From Arthrobacter sp. 9V (GTDB taxonomy: Bacteria; Actinomycetota; Actinomycetes; Actinomycetales; Micrococcaceae), in contig NZ_LR732912.1 in NCBI RefSeq assembly GCF_902506065.1, positions 3,982,838 to 4,046,837 on the forward strand: DNA of 64,000 bases. Direction: 5' to 3'. The position numbers and the translations under genes are program-made. The notes below the pieces were generated by a model. That model worked only from the letters and a program-made list of their open reading frames with translations, searched no databases and had not been told where the DNA came from. Shown here piece after piece: positions 7,264-16,335 of this stretch (positions within the stretch are counted from its first letter, which is position 1; every line of letters starts with the position of its first letter).

Positions 7264-8988
7264 ATGTGCACCGCAGAAGAAAACAAGACCACCCACAGCC
7301 GAAGTGTGGAACTGGCCGATGCTGAGCTGAAGACCATGGGTCTGAGCCGCCGACGCATTCTTCAGTCGGCCGGTATCCTGGCCGCCGGCACTGCAGCCTC
7401 GGCAGCGACGGCCAGCACCGCAATAGCAAACCCGGGCGGGAACGACCCTCAGCTGAAATGGCTCGTCGGAGACCACCACGTCCACACCCAGTACAGCCAC
7501 GACGCAAAGTACATGATCAAGCAGCAGCTCGATGCCGCCCAGAACTACGGCGTTGACTGGTTGGCTTTGACGGAACACAGCAACTTCGGCCATGCCAACA
7601 ACGGCGGGGCAGTCAACGCCAACAAAGAGATCCAAGCCCAGCGTGCAGTACGTCCCGGGCTGTTGATCTTCCAGGGACTTGAGTGGTACATCCCGGGAGC
7701 CGAGCATGCCTCCGTGATCGTCGCCCCGGGCCCCAACGAAGTGAACCTGCTGCGGACCTTCGAACTTGTATGGGACGGAAAGCTGAACCAATGGGAAAAG
7801 CCAACCCCCGGAACTGCACAAGTTGAAACCTTCGAGAGAAAAGCTGTTGAAGCCATCGCCTGGTTGGCCGGCCAGCGCCGTTCCGGATACGTCGACGACG
7901 TCGTAGCCCTGGCAAACCACCCCATGAGGCTCGGCATCGATTCTCCGCACGAACTCCGCGCATGGCGTGACGCCGCCCGCGAAGTGATGATCGGCATGGA
8001 AGGCGCACCCGGCGCACAAGGATCCGGAGTCAGCCAATTCTCCAGGGCGGGCGACCAACGCGGCGAGTACACCAACAACCCCACCCAGTACAGCTTCCCC
8101 GGCTACCCCGCGGACGCCTTCCGCCCCTATGGCGGCTTCGACTGGGCCACCGCCACAGTAGGCGGTGTGTGGGATTCCATGCTCGCCGAAGGTGTGCCGT
8201 TTTGGATCACGTCCAACTCGGACAACCACCTCACAATCAAGGACACCTGGAAGACCGGCCCCTACCCTGCCGAGGAGCCCTACCTCAGCCTGCCTAACGA
8301 ATTCGACCGCTGGTCGGTCACAGGCAAGCGTCCCGATCCGTTTGATACCGGCGAAAAGCAGGGCGGCAGCGACTACTGGCCGGGACAGTTCAGCCGCCTC
8401 CACACTGGCGTCACCCAGCGCTCCTATACCGGCGTCCTGGAAGCCATGCGCAATGGTCGCATGTGGGTGGATCACGGCCACCTGCTCCAGGGGCTGGACG
8501 TCCGCGTGCGTGAAGTGCGCGGAAACGGCGTCGGCAACAGCAACGGACGCAACGGCGTCACCCTCGGTTCCCGCCTGCAGGTGAGGCGAGGTGCCGACGT
8601 CGAAATTTCCATCACCATCACGACGACGGACTACCGCAACTCCGCGGGCATCGTGCCAAAGCTCGCGCACGTGGACGTCATAGGTGGCTCCGTAACCGGC
8701 GCCGCGGCAGATCGCGATACTTTGAGGGCCCCTGGGACAACGGTATGGAAGCAGATCGATGTTTCCGGGCGAACGGGAACGTTCACTATCAAGCACGTCA
8801 TCAAGGATGTACAGGGTTCCTGCTACTTCCGCCTCCGCGGCAGCGACGGAAACCGCCATGGCGCAGGCTATTACGGCGCGTCCGTGGACCCCGCCGGGCC
8901 TATCCGCCATGGAGACAACCTCGGCGACGCTGACCCGTGGACGGATACGTGGTTCTACGCCAACCCGGTGTTCATCGACGTCGCCTAG
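7264..8988 (+). CDS. Tat-exported PHP-domain metal-dependent hydrolase
   Basis: A 574-residue protein with a twin-arginine signal (LSRRRILQSAGILAAG, Arg pair at 29-30) and an Ala-rich stretch ending near ANPGG. The PHP metal centre begins at residues 70-74 (DHHVH), continues with LTEHSNF, and ends with NSDNH; these His/Asp residues would hold a two- or three-metal site for phosphoester hydrolysis. The Tat route suggests it folds with its metals in the cytoplasm before export. The C-terminal third (about residues 420-570) looks like a beta-rich accessory domain. Start ATG at 7264 has the ribosome site agaggga. It stands alone between a LacI gene and a convergent App1-type phosphatase; a phosphate-scavenging role is only a guess. 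Confidence 0.82.
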   Translation: MCTAEENKTTHSRSVELADAELKTMGLSRRRILQSAGILAAGTAASAATASTAIANPGGNDPQLKWLVGDHHVHTQYSHDAKYMIKQQLDAAQNYGVDWLALTEHSNFGHANNGGAVNANKEIQAQRAVRPGLLIFQGLEWYIPGAEHASVIVAPGPNEVNLLRTFELVWDGKLNQWEKPTPGTAQVETFERKAVEAIAWLAGQRRSGYVDDVVALANHPMRLGIDSPHELRAWRDAAREVMIGMEGAPGAQGSGVSQFSRAGDQRGEYTNNPTQYSFPGYPADAFRPYGGFDWATATVGGVWDSMLAEGVPFWITSNSDNHLTIKDTWKTGPYPAEEPYLSLPNEFDRWSVTGKRPDPFDTGEKQGGSDYWPGQFSRLHTGVTQRSYTGVLEAMRNGRMWVDHGHLLQGLDVRVREVRGNGVGNSNGRNGVTLGSRLQVRRGADVEISITITTTDYRNSAGIVPKLAHVDVIGGSVTGAAADRDTLRAPGTTVWKQIDVSGRTGTFTIKHVIKDVQGSCYFRLRGSDGNRHGAGYYGASVDPAGPIRHGDNLGDADPWTDTWFYANPVFIDVA

Positions 8989-9015
8989 CCATCACTCCGC
9001 GTAGCCATCACTCCG
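8986..9015. repeat. short 14-bp direct repeat at gene junction
   Basis: tagccatcactccg occurs at 8986-8999 and again at 9002-9015, period 16. It spans the stop codon of the PHP gene and the stop of the convergent App1 gene, probably a slippage duplication. Confidence 0.8.
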
Positions 9016-10174
9016 ATGCCGTGTGCACTTCGCCTTCCTCGGGATCGTCCGCGGACCGAACCTCGTTCCGGATGACGCCCAGTTCTTCGAGCCGGGCTGA
9101 CATCCCGGCTCCATCGGGCGCATAGATCCAAGGGACACCGGGCGTGGGCTGGCCGCCGGACTTTGACCGTCCGCCGGCCAGCACCGCTTCACCCGCCGAG
9201 AGTTGACGGATCGCAATGGCCCTGACATTGGCGGGATGACGGTGGGCAAACTCGGAGTAAATAGCTTCGTCGTGCTGGCCGTCATCGCCTACCAGCAGCC
9301 ACTTGATGTTGGGGAATTCTTCCGCGAGGCGCTCCAACGAGGTCCGCTTGTGCTCTTGGCCGCTGCGGAACCAGCGATCAGGAGTGGGACCCCAGTCGGT
9401 CAAAAGCTTCGGACCGGCAGGATACAAATTGCGGGACAGGAACCGGGACAATGTGGGGGCGACGTTCCACGCGCCAGTGGACAGATAGAGCACTGGAGCG
9501 GACGGCGCGGTCCGGGCAATCCGCTCGTACAGCACCGCCATGCCCGGCGTGGGGGTTCGTGCGTGCTCATTGAGAACAAAAGTGTTCCAGGCTGCCAGGA
9601 ACGGACGCGGCAGGGCCGTAACCATCACGGTGTCGTCAATATCAGACACGACGCCGAAGTCCGCGTCGTCCGCGACGATCTCCACAGGAGCCTCCACGGT
9701 TCCGGACTCCCCCGACTGAAGGGTGATGGTGTGCCAGCCGGCGTCCAGGGCTACTGGAATGCGCGCGTCCACCACGCCGCCACGGTCGGCTTTCACGTCG
9801 AAAACAGTCCCGGCAACCGTCACGTTCACACGGGCATGGGCCACGGGCGCGCTGGTGAAGTTACGCCAGCCCCTCATGCTTTCCTGCAACGGATTGGCGT
9901 GCCCGGCAGCGTCCCGGGGGTCACTACGGACAACGCGCGCAAGAACCCTTACCCAGGAGGTGCTTCCATACCCGGTGTAAGGGATGACCGTTTCCACCCG
10001 GCCACGGCGGATGGCCAGGCGCGTCTGCAAACCAAGCCACGCGTCGTCGAGCCTCATGGCGAGGTGACGGCGTCCCTTACTCAGCGGCGTAGGGTGTTGG
10101 CTGTCAACGGCGTCGGACTGGGGGCGCGGTTTCATGGGACGGGGAGACATGCCTCCAGTCTTCCACGGAGGCAC
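9008..10174 (-). CDS. App1-family phosphatidate phosphatase-like protein (DUF2183)
   Basis: A protein of up to 388 residues. The HAD-like catalytic motif VVSDIDDTVMVT (Asp 178/180 from the long start) followed by YLSTGAWNV and LLVGDDGQHDEAIYSEFA is characteristic of the App1 catalytic domain (DUF2183), which in yeast removes phosphate from phosphatidic acid. The first half is a separate beta-rich region. The start is uncertain: the longest frame begins with GTG at 10174, and internal ATGs at 10150 and 10135 are possible; none has an ideally spaced ribosome site (ggagg lies one base before 10150). It converges on the PHP phosphoesterase. Confidence 0.85.
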   Translation of the reverse strand: MPPWKTGGMSPRPMKPRPQSDAVDSQHPTPLSKGRRHLAMRLDDAWLGLQTRLAIRRGRVETVIPYTGYGSTSWVRVLARVVRSDPRDAAGHANPLQESMRGWRNFTSAPVAHARVNVTVAGTVFDVKADRGGVVDARIPVALDAGWHTITLQSGESGTVEAPVEIVADDADFGVVSDIDDTVMVTALPRPFLAAWNTFVLNEHARTPTPGMAVLYERIARTAPSAPVLYLSTGAWNVAPTLSRFLSRNLYPAGPKLLTDWGPTPDRWFRSGQEHKRTSLERLAEEFPNIKWLLVGDDGQHDEAIYSEFAHRHPANVRAIAIRQLSAGEAVLAGGRSKSGGQPTPGVPWIYAPDGAGMSARLEELGVIRNEVRSADDPEEGEVHTASE

Positions 10175-10195
10175 TTGGGGAACGAGTTTTGTTGC

Positions 10196-11497
10196 TCAAA
10201 CGGCGGTGGTGGGTGCACGGCCTTCGTCACCATGCTGAGTGCGTGCCGCAGCGAGCCGAAGCCGATCCAGCCGGTTCATCAGCGGCGCGGTGGTTGCCCC
10301 GTGCACCACAATGGACAATGCCACTATCAACGCGATCAGGGCCCACAGCTGGTGCGCTTCGGCGTCGAAGTTTCCATGGGTCAGCGCGTACCCAACGTAA
10401 TACAGTGAGCCGATCCCGCGGATGCCGAAGTAGGAGATGGCCAAGCGCTCGCGCGGACCGGTCTTGCCGCCCATCAATCCTAGCCAGCCAGCCACAGGGC
10501 GAACCAGCAAGAGCAACGCCAGAGCAACCAACAGCTCCGCCCAACCGATGCCTTCCAAGAGTCCGCGGGCTATGGCACCGCCCAGGAGAACCAGGATCAC
10601 AATGGTCATGAGGCGCTCGAGCTGCTCCACGTAGCCGTGGAGAACCTGGTGGTACGCATGGTGGCGCTCGGCGGAGCGGATGGTCACGGCACAGATGAAG
10701 ACAGCCACGAATCCGTAGCCTTCCACCAATTCGGCCACGCCATAGGCCAGGAAAGTGGCAGCGAGTGCCACGAAACCCTCGGACTGTTCCGATAACCGGA
10801 AGCTCTTTCGTTTGGACGCGAAGAAGATCAGGCTGAGGAGTTTGCCGGTACCAAAACCGAGGAGCACGCCAACAGCTATTCGCCACAGAACATCCAAGCC
10901 AACCCACTCCCCCAACCAAGCACCGGGAGAAGCCCCCACGAGGCTGATGAGGATGGCCAGGTACACAAAGGGGAAGGCAAGGCCGTCATTCAGGCCTGCC
11001 TCCGAGGTCAGGGCGAAGCGAACCTCATCCTCATCCGGGTCCTCCTCTGCGTCCGCAGGTCTTCCTACCTGGACCTCGGACGCCAGTACCGGATCCGTGG
11101 GCGCTATCGCGGCGCCCACCAGGATGGCGGCCGCGAGCCCCAATCCCAACACCCACAGTCCCAGCAGCGTCATCACCAGAATGCACAATGGCATGACGAT
11201 TCCCAGCAGGCGCCAGGTGGTGGACCACCCACGCCAACGGAAGGGTCTATCCAAGGCCAAACCGGCGCCCATAAGGGAAATAATGACGCACACTTCAGTC
11301 AGGTGGGTGGTGAAATCGGCATGCAGGATGGGGTCCGGGTCCGGAAGATCAGGAAACAGGGTGAACGCCAGAATCCCGCTGCCAAGGAAGACCATGGGCA
11401 TGGAAAGTGGCATGTGGCGCAACAATTTGGGCAGGACCGCTGCGGCCAACACCGCAAAGCCTGCCGCAAGGAACACGATGCTGGGGATTTCAAACAC
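10196..11497 (-). CDS. CPA1-type Na+(K+)/H+ antiporter
   Basis: A 433-residue membrane protein with about twelve hydrophobic segments. The central motif GAAIAPTDPVLASEVQ and, later, LTSEAGLNDGLAFPFV hold the acidic ion-binding residues typical of CPA1 (NhaP-like) exchangers. The GTG start (gtgtttgaa) is preceded by aggaag. It follows the TetR gene by 41 bp on the same strand, so it is probably in the same transcript and under the twin operators upstream of TetR. Its role would be pH or Na+ homeostasis. Confidence 0.9.
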   Translation of the reverse strand: MFEIPSIVFLAAGFAVLAAAVLPKLLRHMPLSMPMVFLGSGILAFTLFPDLPDPDPILHADFTTHLTEVCVIISLMGAGLALDRPFRWRGWSTTWRLLGIVMPLCILVMTLLGLWVLGLGLAAAILVGAAIAPTDPVLASEVQVGRPADAEEDPDEDEVRFALTSEAGLNDGLAFPFVYLAILISLVGASPGAWLGEWVGLDVLWRIAVGVLLGFGTGKLLSLIFFASKRKSFRLSEQSEGFVALAATFLAYGVAELVEGYGFVAVFICAVTIRSAERHHAYHQVLHGYVEQLERLMTIVILVLLGGAIARGLLEGIGWAELLVALALLLLVRPVAGWLGLMGGKTGPRERLAISYFGIRGIGSLYYVGYALTHGNFDAEAHQLWALIALIVALSIVVHGATTAPLMNRLDRLRLAAARTQHGDEGRAPTTAV

Positions 11498-11538
11498 AAA
11501 TAGTCTTCTTCCTGCCGCGTTGAACGCGTCTCAGAAGC

Positions 11539-12102
11539 CTAGTTGGATGTCAGCGCCACGTCGATCAGAACTTCGGCTGCTTGACGCGCCTGCCCGGCGG
11601 CGTCGGAGGTTCCGGCAATGGCCGCCGTGGTCTGGGCACCCTCGGCGAGGATGGCGAGTTGCGGCGCCAGGTAAGCCGGGGCGCCGGCCTCTGCCGCCAG
11701 GTGCGCCACATATTCCTGGAACGATTCCTTGTGTTTTCGCGCGTACTCGGCAACTTCGGGGCTAACGGCTCCAAGCTCGGCGAAGCTGTTGATGAAGCCG
11801 CACCCACGGAACGAGTCCTGGCAGAACCATCCAGCGAGATAGTCAAAAATGGCGAGGAGCCGCTCCTTGGGCGTCCCCGCTTGTTGGACCGTGGAATCGA
11901 GCCCTTCGGTCCAGGACTGATGCCGGTGCTCCAGCACAGCCATGACGATGCTGCTCTTTGAGGGAAACTCCCCGTAGAGCTTCTTCAAAGAGACCCCTGC
12001 TGCCGAGCGGAGTTCATCCATCCCCACTGCCTGAATTCCCTTGGCGTTGTAGAGATCGTCTGCAGTGGCAACAATGCGTTCGCGAACCTCCGAAATATCC
12101 AT
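11539..12102 (-). CDS. TetR-family transcriptional regulator
   Basis: A 187-residue TetR repressor. The N-terminal helix-turn-helix reads IQAVGMDELRSAAGVSLKKLYGEFPSK, followed by a helical ligand domain with a WFCQDSFRGCGFINSFAELG segment found in the AcrR/YxaF-like group. Two palindromes lie in the 95 bp between its start and the divergent hydrolase gene. It most likely represses itself, the antiporter downstream and the hydrolase. Confidence 0.93.
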   Translation of the reverse strand: MDISEVRERIVATADDLYNAKGIQAVGMDELRSAAGVSLKKLYGEFPSKSSIVMAVLEHRHQSWTEGLDSTVQQAGTPKERLLAIFDYLAGWFCQDSFRGCGFINSFAELGAVSPEVAEYARKHKESFQEYVAHLAAEAGAPAYLAPQLAILAEGAQTTAAIAGTSDAAGQARQAAEVLIDVALTSN

Positions 12103-12122
12103 GTACCCATTCTACTTGCATT

Positions 12123-12174
12123 GAGAACGAACGTTCTCTACTATGGAGAATACAGCGGGAGAACGATCGTTCTC
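12123..12174. promoter_or_regulatory. twin TetR operators
   Basis: gagaacgaacgttctc (12123-12138; 7-bp arms, central AA) and gagaacgatcgttctc (12159-12174; perfect 16-bp palindrome). Same arms, centres 36 bp apart, between the divergent TetR and hydrolase genes. This spacing and symmetry is strong evidence for the operator of the adjacent TetR protein. Confidence 0.88.
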
Positions 12175-12197
12175 CACTTCGAGAAAAGGGACACATC

Positions 12198-13031
12198 ATG
12201 GGTTTCATCAAGGTCGGCACCGAGAACACCACGGACATTGAGCTCTACTACGAAGACCACGGAGCAGGTCAGCCCGTAGTCCTGATCCACGGCTACCCGC
12301 TGGATGGCGGCTCCTGGGAGAAGCAAACCGCAGCGCTCCTCAACGCCGGCTACCGTGTGATCACCTACGATCGCCGCGGATTCGGCAAGTCAAGCAAGCC
12401 GACCACCGGCTACGACTACGACACCTTCGCCGCCGACCTTAATACCGTGCTTGAAACCCTGGACCTGCAGGACGTAGTGCTGGTGGGCTTCTCCATGGGA
12501 ACCGGAGAAGTTGGACGCTACATCGGCACCTATGGTGAATCCCGGATCGCCAAGGCCGCATTCCTCGCCTCGCTCGAACCATTCCTCCTCCAGACCGAGG
12601 ACAACCCCACCGGCGTTCCGTCATCGGTCTTCGACGGCATCCGCAACGCTGCGATCGAGGACCGCTACGCCTGGTTCACCAACTTCTACAACGACTTCTT
12701 CAACACCGATAACTTCCTGGGCAACCGCCTCAGCGAAGAAGCCCTGCGGAATTCGTGGAACGTTGCCTCCGGCTCGTCCTGGTACGCATCCTTTGCGGTG
12801 GTTGATTCCTGGCTCACGGACTTCCGCTCAGACATTGAAAAGGTCACTGTCCCGTCACTGATCGTCCACGGCACCGACGACCGCATCCTGCCGATCGATG
12901 CCACCGGCCGCGAATTCACCAAGCGACTCCCGTCTGCCGAATACGTGGAAATCGACGACGCACCGCACGGGATGCTGTGGACGCACGGCGCTGAAATCAA
13001 CGAAATCCTGCTGCGCTTCCTGGCCAAGTAG
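12198..13031 (+). CDS. alpha/beta hydrolase, non-heme chloroperoxidase-like
   Basis: A 277-residue alpha/beta hydrolase. The nucleophile elbow GFSMG puts the catalytic Ser at residue 99; the acid is in HGTDDRILP and the His in DDAPHGMLW near the C-terminus. The oxyanion HGYPLDGGSW and the GRG-like YDRRGFGKSSKP segment match the cofactor-free haloperoxidase/arylesterase group. A longer frame runs upstream to 11958, but the ATG at 12198 follows gagaaaaggg and lies just after the operators, so it is the real start. It is divergent from the TetR-antiporter operon. Physiological substrate unknown; perhydrolase, esterase or lactonase activity are all possible. Confidence 0.88.
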   Translation: MGFIKVGTENTTDIELYYEDHGAGQPVVLIHGYPLDGGSWEKQTAALLNAGYRVITYDRRGFGKSSKPTTGYDYDTFAADLNTVLETLDLQDVVLVGFSMGTGEVGRYIGTYGESRIAKAAFLASLEPFLLQTEDNPTGVPSSVFDGIRNAAIEDRYAWFTNFYNDFFNTDNFLGNRLSEEALRNSWNVASGSSWYASFAVVDSWLTDFRSDIEKVTVPSLIVHGTDDRILPIDATGREFTKRLPSAEYVEIDDAPHGMLWTHGAEINEILLRFLAK

Positions 13032-13042
13032 CCTCTGTGCAC

Positions 13043-13091
13043 CGAAATCGCCGGAAAGGCTCCAGTTCGCTGGAGCGTTCCGGCGATTTCG
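13043..13091. terminator. bidirectional terminator with nested hairpin
   Basis: Outer stem cgaaatcgccgga (13043-13055) pairs perfectly with 13079-13091; an inner stem gctccag/ctggagc with a ttcg tetraloop stacks inside. It lies between the convergent hydrolase and APC permease genes. Confidence 0.8.
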
Positions 13092-13113
13092 CGCGTTTCC
13101 GGCGGTCCCGCAG

Positions 13114-14622
13114 CTAATCGTTGACCAGCTCGGCCCTCTCGCTGACCGGCGCCACGGCATCCCGCACCTTCTTGCCGCGCGCATATCCCACGAGACCCAG
13201 TGCCAGAATGCATCCCAGGGTGCCTAGGGCGAAGGCTTCGAAGGTGAACTGAGAGACACCCCACGTGGCCTCGAAGTCGTAGGGCAAGCCGAAAAGAACA
13301 TCCAGGGTCCCCGGGAAGATGGCCACCCAGGACCCGATCAGGATCCAGGCGAAGCAGATGTACCCGAGGATTCGGAACCCGGTGTCGGAGACGGGCACCT
13401 TGAAAGGCCGGTCAACGTGGGGATACTTGCTCCGGAGCTTCACTGCTGCCGGGATTGCCATAAGGTAGCTGAGCAGGAACGTCGAAATCGCGATGGAGAG
13501 AACCACCCCGAACAGTGCGCTGCTGGTGCCGCTGAGTTGCATCGCAGCGAGCATGAACAGCGTTGCCACTACACCGGAGAGCGTATTGACCCGGATGGGT
13601 GTGCCCAGTTTGGGATGGAATCGGCCGAAGAATCCACCAAAGAAGGAGCCGTCTGCCGCAGCCATGGCCTGCATGCGGTCGCTGATGATCATCCATGCGG
13701 CGCCTTGAGATACCAGGATGAAGCAGAAAACCACCGCGGAGATGGACAGCATGACCTCAGCAGCAGGCCCAAAGACGGAGTAGACCGTGGCGATCGCGCC
13801 AAACAGCCCGCCGATTCCGGTGATCTTATCCAGCGGTACTACCAGCAGGATGGCAAGGATGGGAAGCAGGTAACTCGCGGCGGCGATCATGGAGGACCGG
13901 GCCACCGAGATGGGAACGTCCTTGGCAGGGTTCTTCATCTCGCCGGCCGCGCTGTTCCCGGACTCGAAGCCAAGAAATGAGAACAGCAGGAGTGGAGTGA
14001 CGCCCAGGAACCCGGCAAGCGTTGGCGAGAAGAAGCCCAGGTCCAGGCCGTTAAAGCCGTGCTGAAGCCCGTAAACCATGGTGACGATGATGAAGAAGGT
14101 GAGGAACACTACCTTAAGGATGGCACCGAGTGAGGGCAGCCATTTGCCGTGCTTCAAGCTGATGATCGCTGATGTAACCGTGATCCAGATGAAGAGAAGC
14201 TTGAACAGGTAATCGGCCGGGCTGCCGGAGTCCACGTGACCCACATACTCGGACCACGTTTCCACTGCCACGAAGGCCATGGCGCCGCCCACCCATACAG
14301 GCTGTGTCACCCAGGTGAAGAGGGACGTGATGGCTGCAACCACGCGGCCGAATGCCATCTTTGTCCACACGTAAACGCCGCCTTCTTCAGTGAACGCACC
14401 GCCGGTCTCCGCAAAGATGAGTCCGTAGGGAACCATGAAGGTGACGGCCAAAATGAGCGTCCAGGTGAAGGTCTCCCCACCGAAGCCGGAGACCTGCCCC
14501 AGGACCTCCACCGAAATGACGGCGGCAACTACCAACAAGAGAATGTCGAAGCGGCCCAGGGATTTTTGCAGATGCTTGCTTTGCTCTTGCGCGAGCCGCG
14601 TTGAGGCTACTGGCTGATCCAT
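13114..14622 (-). CDS. APC-superfamily amino acid/amine permease
   Basis: A 502-residue permease with about twelve membrane segments. The N-terminal segment FDILLLVVAAVISVEVLG and the loop TGGAFTEEGGVYVWTKMAFG resemble the glutamate/GABA and putrescine transporters of the APC superfamily. The next gene on the same strand upstream is an aldehyde dehydrogenase and the divergent gene is a copper amine oxidase, so an amine such as tyramine, phenylethylamine or histamine is a plausible cargo. It lies 216 bp after the aldehyde dehydrogenase stop, so it may have its own promoter. Confidence 0.88.
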   Translation of the reverse strand: MDQPVASTRLAQEQSKHLQKSLGRFDILLLVVAAVISVEVLGQVSGFGGETFTWTLILAVTFMVPYGLIFAETGGAFTEEGGVYVWTKMAFGRVVAAITSLFTWVTQPVWVGGAMAFVAVETWSEYVGHVDSGSPADYLFKLLFIWITVTSAIISLKHGKWLPSLGAILKVVFLTFFIIVTMVYGLQHGFNGLDLGFFSPTLAGFLGVTPLLLFSFLGFESGNSAAGEMKNPAKDVPISVARSSMIAAASYLLPILAILLVVPLDKITGIGGLFGAIATVYSVFGPAAEVMLSISAVVFCFILVSQGAAWMIISDRMQAMAAADGSFFGGFFGRFHPKLGTPIRVNTLSGVVATLFMLAAMQLSGTSSALFGVVLSIAISTFLLSYLMAIPAAVKLRSKYPHVDRPFKVPVSDTGFRILGYICFAWILIGSWVAIFPGTLDVLFGLPYDFEATWGVSQFTFEAFALGTLGCILALGLVGYARGKKVRDAVAPVSERAELVND

Positions 14623-14838
14623 GATCGATCCTTTGCTACTGCTTAAGTTTGCTACTGAGCAGGAAGGGTGGGAAGGGAAGGTGTCGTGACGACTTGTGCG
14701 TAGGGGAGGGACGGGGGGCTCTCGTCTACGTTGACGTGACAGGTCCGGTCCGCTGTGAAACTCAGCGTAGGCTGGTGAGTTGCATCACGTAAACCATGGA
14801 ATAGCGATGCATATCCACAGTTTTCCAGATGCCGAGGC

Positions 14839-16335
14839 CTAGGCGAATTGAATCCATGTAGTCTTCGGCGCGGTGTAGTTATCGAAGGCATGCAGGGAGA
14901 GGTCGCGGCCAAATCCAGACTGCTTGAAGCCTCCGAACGGGGTGGTGTTTCCCAGCGCATCAACAGTGTTGACGGAAACTGTTCCGGCAAGCAACTCCCC
15001 TGCCACTCGGTGGCCGCGGGACAGATTGGACGTCCACACAGAGGCGGCCAATCCGTAGTCTGTGGCATTGGCCAAATGCACTGCTTCCTCCTCCGAATCG
15101 AAAGCGTGCAGGACAGCAACAGGTCCAAAGATTTCATCCCGGTGGACGTCGTGATCCGGGCCAAGCCCGCCTAACAGTGTGGGTTCCAAATATGCGTCCG
15201 AACCGTGAATTTCGCGCCGCTCACCGCCGAAAAGCACCTCACCTTCGGCGCGGCCGCGCCGAATCCAGCCTTCGACGTCGTTCGTGTGGGCGCTGCTGAT
15301 CAGGGCACCGTTGCCCTCCAGGCCGGCCAAAGGATCCGCCGGACGATAACTCGCTGCCTCCCCCGCAAGAAGGGCAGCAAATTCGTTATGAATATCCCGC
15401 TGAACCAGGATCCGGGAGTTCGCGGAGCAGACCTGACCCTGGTTGTAGAAGGCACCAAAAGCCGCCTTGGCAGCCGCTTCAGGCAAATCAGCAGTATCGG
15501 CAAAGATGATGTTGGAGCTCTTGCCGCCCGCTTCGAGGCTCAATCGCTTGAGGTTGCTGCGACCTGAGGCCTCCAGCAGGGTGCGGGAAACAGCCGTGGA
15601 ACCCGTAAAGGCCAGCGCATCAACGTCCATGTGGTGCGCCAAAGCCGCGCCAACTTCACGCCCCGTGCCGGTCACGATATTCAGGACACCATCCGGGAGA
15701 CCCGCTTCCGCGGCCAGTTCGGCAAGGCGCAGCACACTCAAGGAAGTTTGCTCGGCCGGCTTGAGAATTACAGTGTTTCCGGAAGCGAGCGCTGGAGCCA
15801 GTTTCCACACGGCGATTTCCAGGGGGAAGTTCCAGGGCACGATTGCCGCCACCACGCCCAACGGCTCGCGTGTTACCAGTGCTGTAGCTCCCGGTGGAAC
15901 GGCCGGCAATTCGCCATTCTGTTTGTCGGCCGCTTCGGCGTACCAGCGCAGTGTGGAGATGGCACCGGGCACGTCAACGGTAATGCTCTGCAGAATTGGT
16001 TTCCCACTGTCCAGAGTCTCCAGGAGCGCCAGTTCATCAGCATGCTGCTCCATCAGGGCAGCCAGGGCCAGGAGCAATGTTTTCCGCTTCTCGGCCCCAC
16101 GCCGCGCCCACGCGGGGAAAGCACGCCTGGCGGCCGCTACCGCGCGATCCACATCGTCGGCTTCGCAAGCAGCCAACTCAGCGAGGACCCGGCCGTCAAT
16201 GGGACTGATGGTTGCCCGGGTAAGTCCCGCGCCGGACGCTGCGCGGCGGCCATCAATGAAGGCCCTGCCATCCATGGCCAAGGCGTCTGCGCGGCCCTGC
16301 CAGTCGAAGGACAATGTGGTTGAGGTGGTGTTCAT
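14839..16335 (-). CDS. NAD(P)-dependent aldehyde dehydrogenase
   Basis: A 498-residue ALDH-superfamily enzyme. Typical motifs are VPWNFPLEIAVWKLAPALASG, FTGSTAVSR (cofactor), LSLEAGGKSSNII (general base Glu) and YNQGQVCSANSR (nucleophile Cys), ending with TPFGGFKQSGFGRD. It is close to the PuuC group that oxidises gamma-glutamyl-aminobutyraldehyde and other amine-derived aldehydes. The ATG at 16335 follows aggagtcact and overlaps the stop of the small membrane protein (ATGA); a longer frame to 16434 lacks support. In this place it would oxidise the aldehyde made by the divergent copper amine oxidase. Confidence 0.92.
   Translation of the reverse strand: MNTTSTTLSFDWQGRADALAMDGRAFIDGRRAASGAGLTRATISPIDGRVLAELAACEADDVDRAVAAARRAFPAWARRGAEKRKTLLLALAALMEQHADELALLETLDSGKPILQSITVDVPGAISTLRWYAEAADKQNGELPAVPPGATALVTREPLGVVAAIVPWNFPLEIAVWKLAPALASGNTVILKPAEQTSLSVLRLAELAAEAGLPDGVLNIVTGTGREVGAALAHHMDVDALAFTGSTAVSRTLLEASGRSNLKRLSLEAGGKSSNIIFADTADLPEAAAKAAFGAFYNQGQVCSANSRILVQRDIHNEFAALLAGEAASYRPADPLAGLEGNGALISSAHTNDVEGWIRRGRAEGEVLFGGERREIHGSDAYLEPTLLGGLGPDHDVHRDEIFGPVAVLHAFDSEEEAVHLANATDYGLAASVWTSNLSRGHRVAGELLAGTVSVNTVDALGNTTPFGGFKQSGFGRDLSLHAFDNYTAPKTTWIQFA

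Noticed and set aside
7216..8910. 564-codon open frame on the minus strand
   Set aside because: It is antisense to the PHP hydrolase, which has a Tat signal, metal motifs and a ribosome site. Long antisense frames are common in GC-rich codon-biased DNA, and this translation has no recognisable domain.
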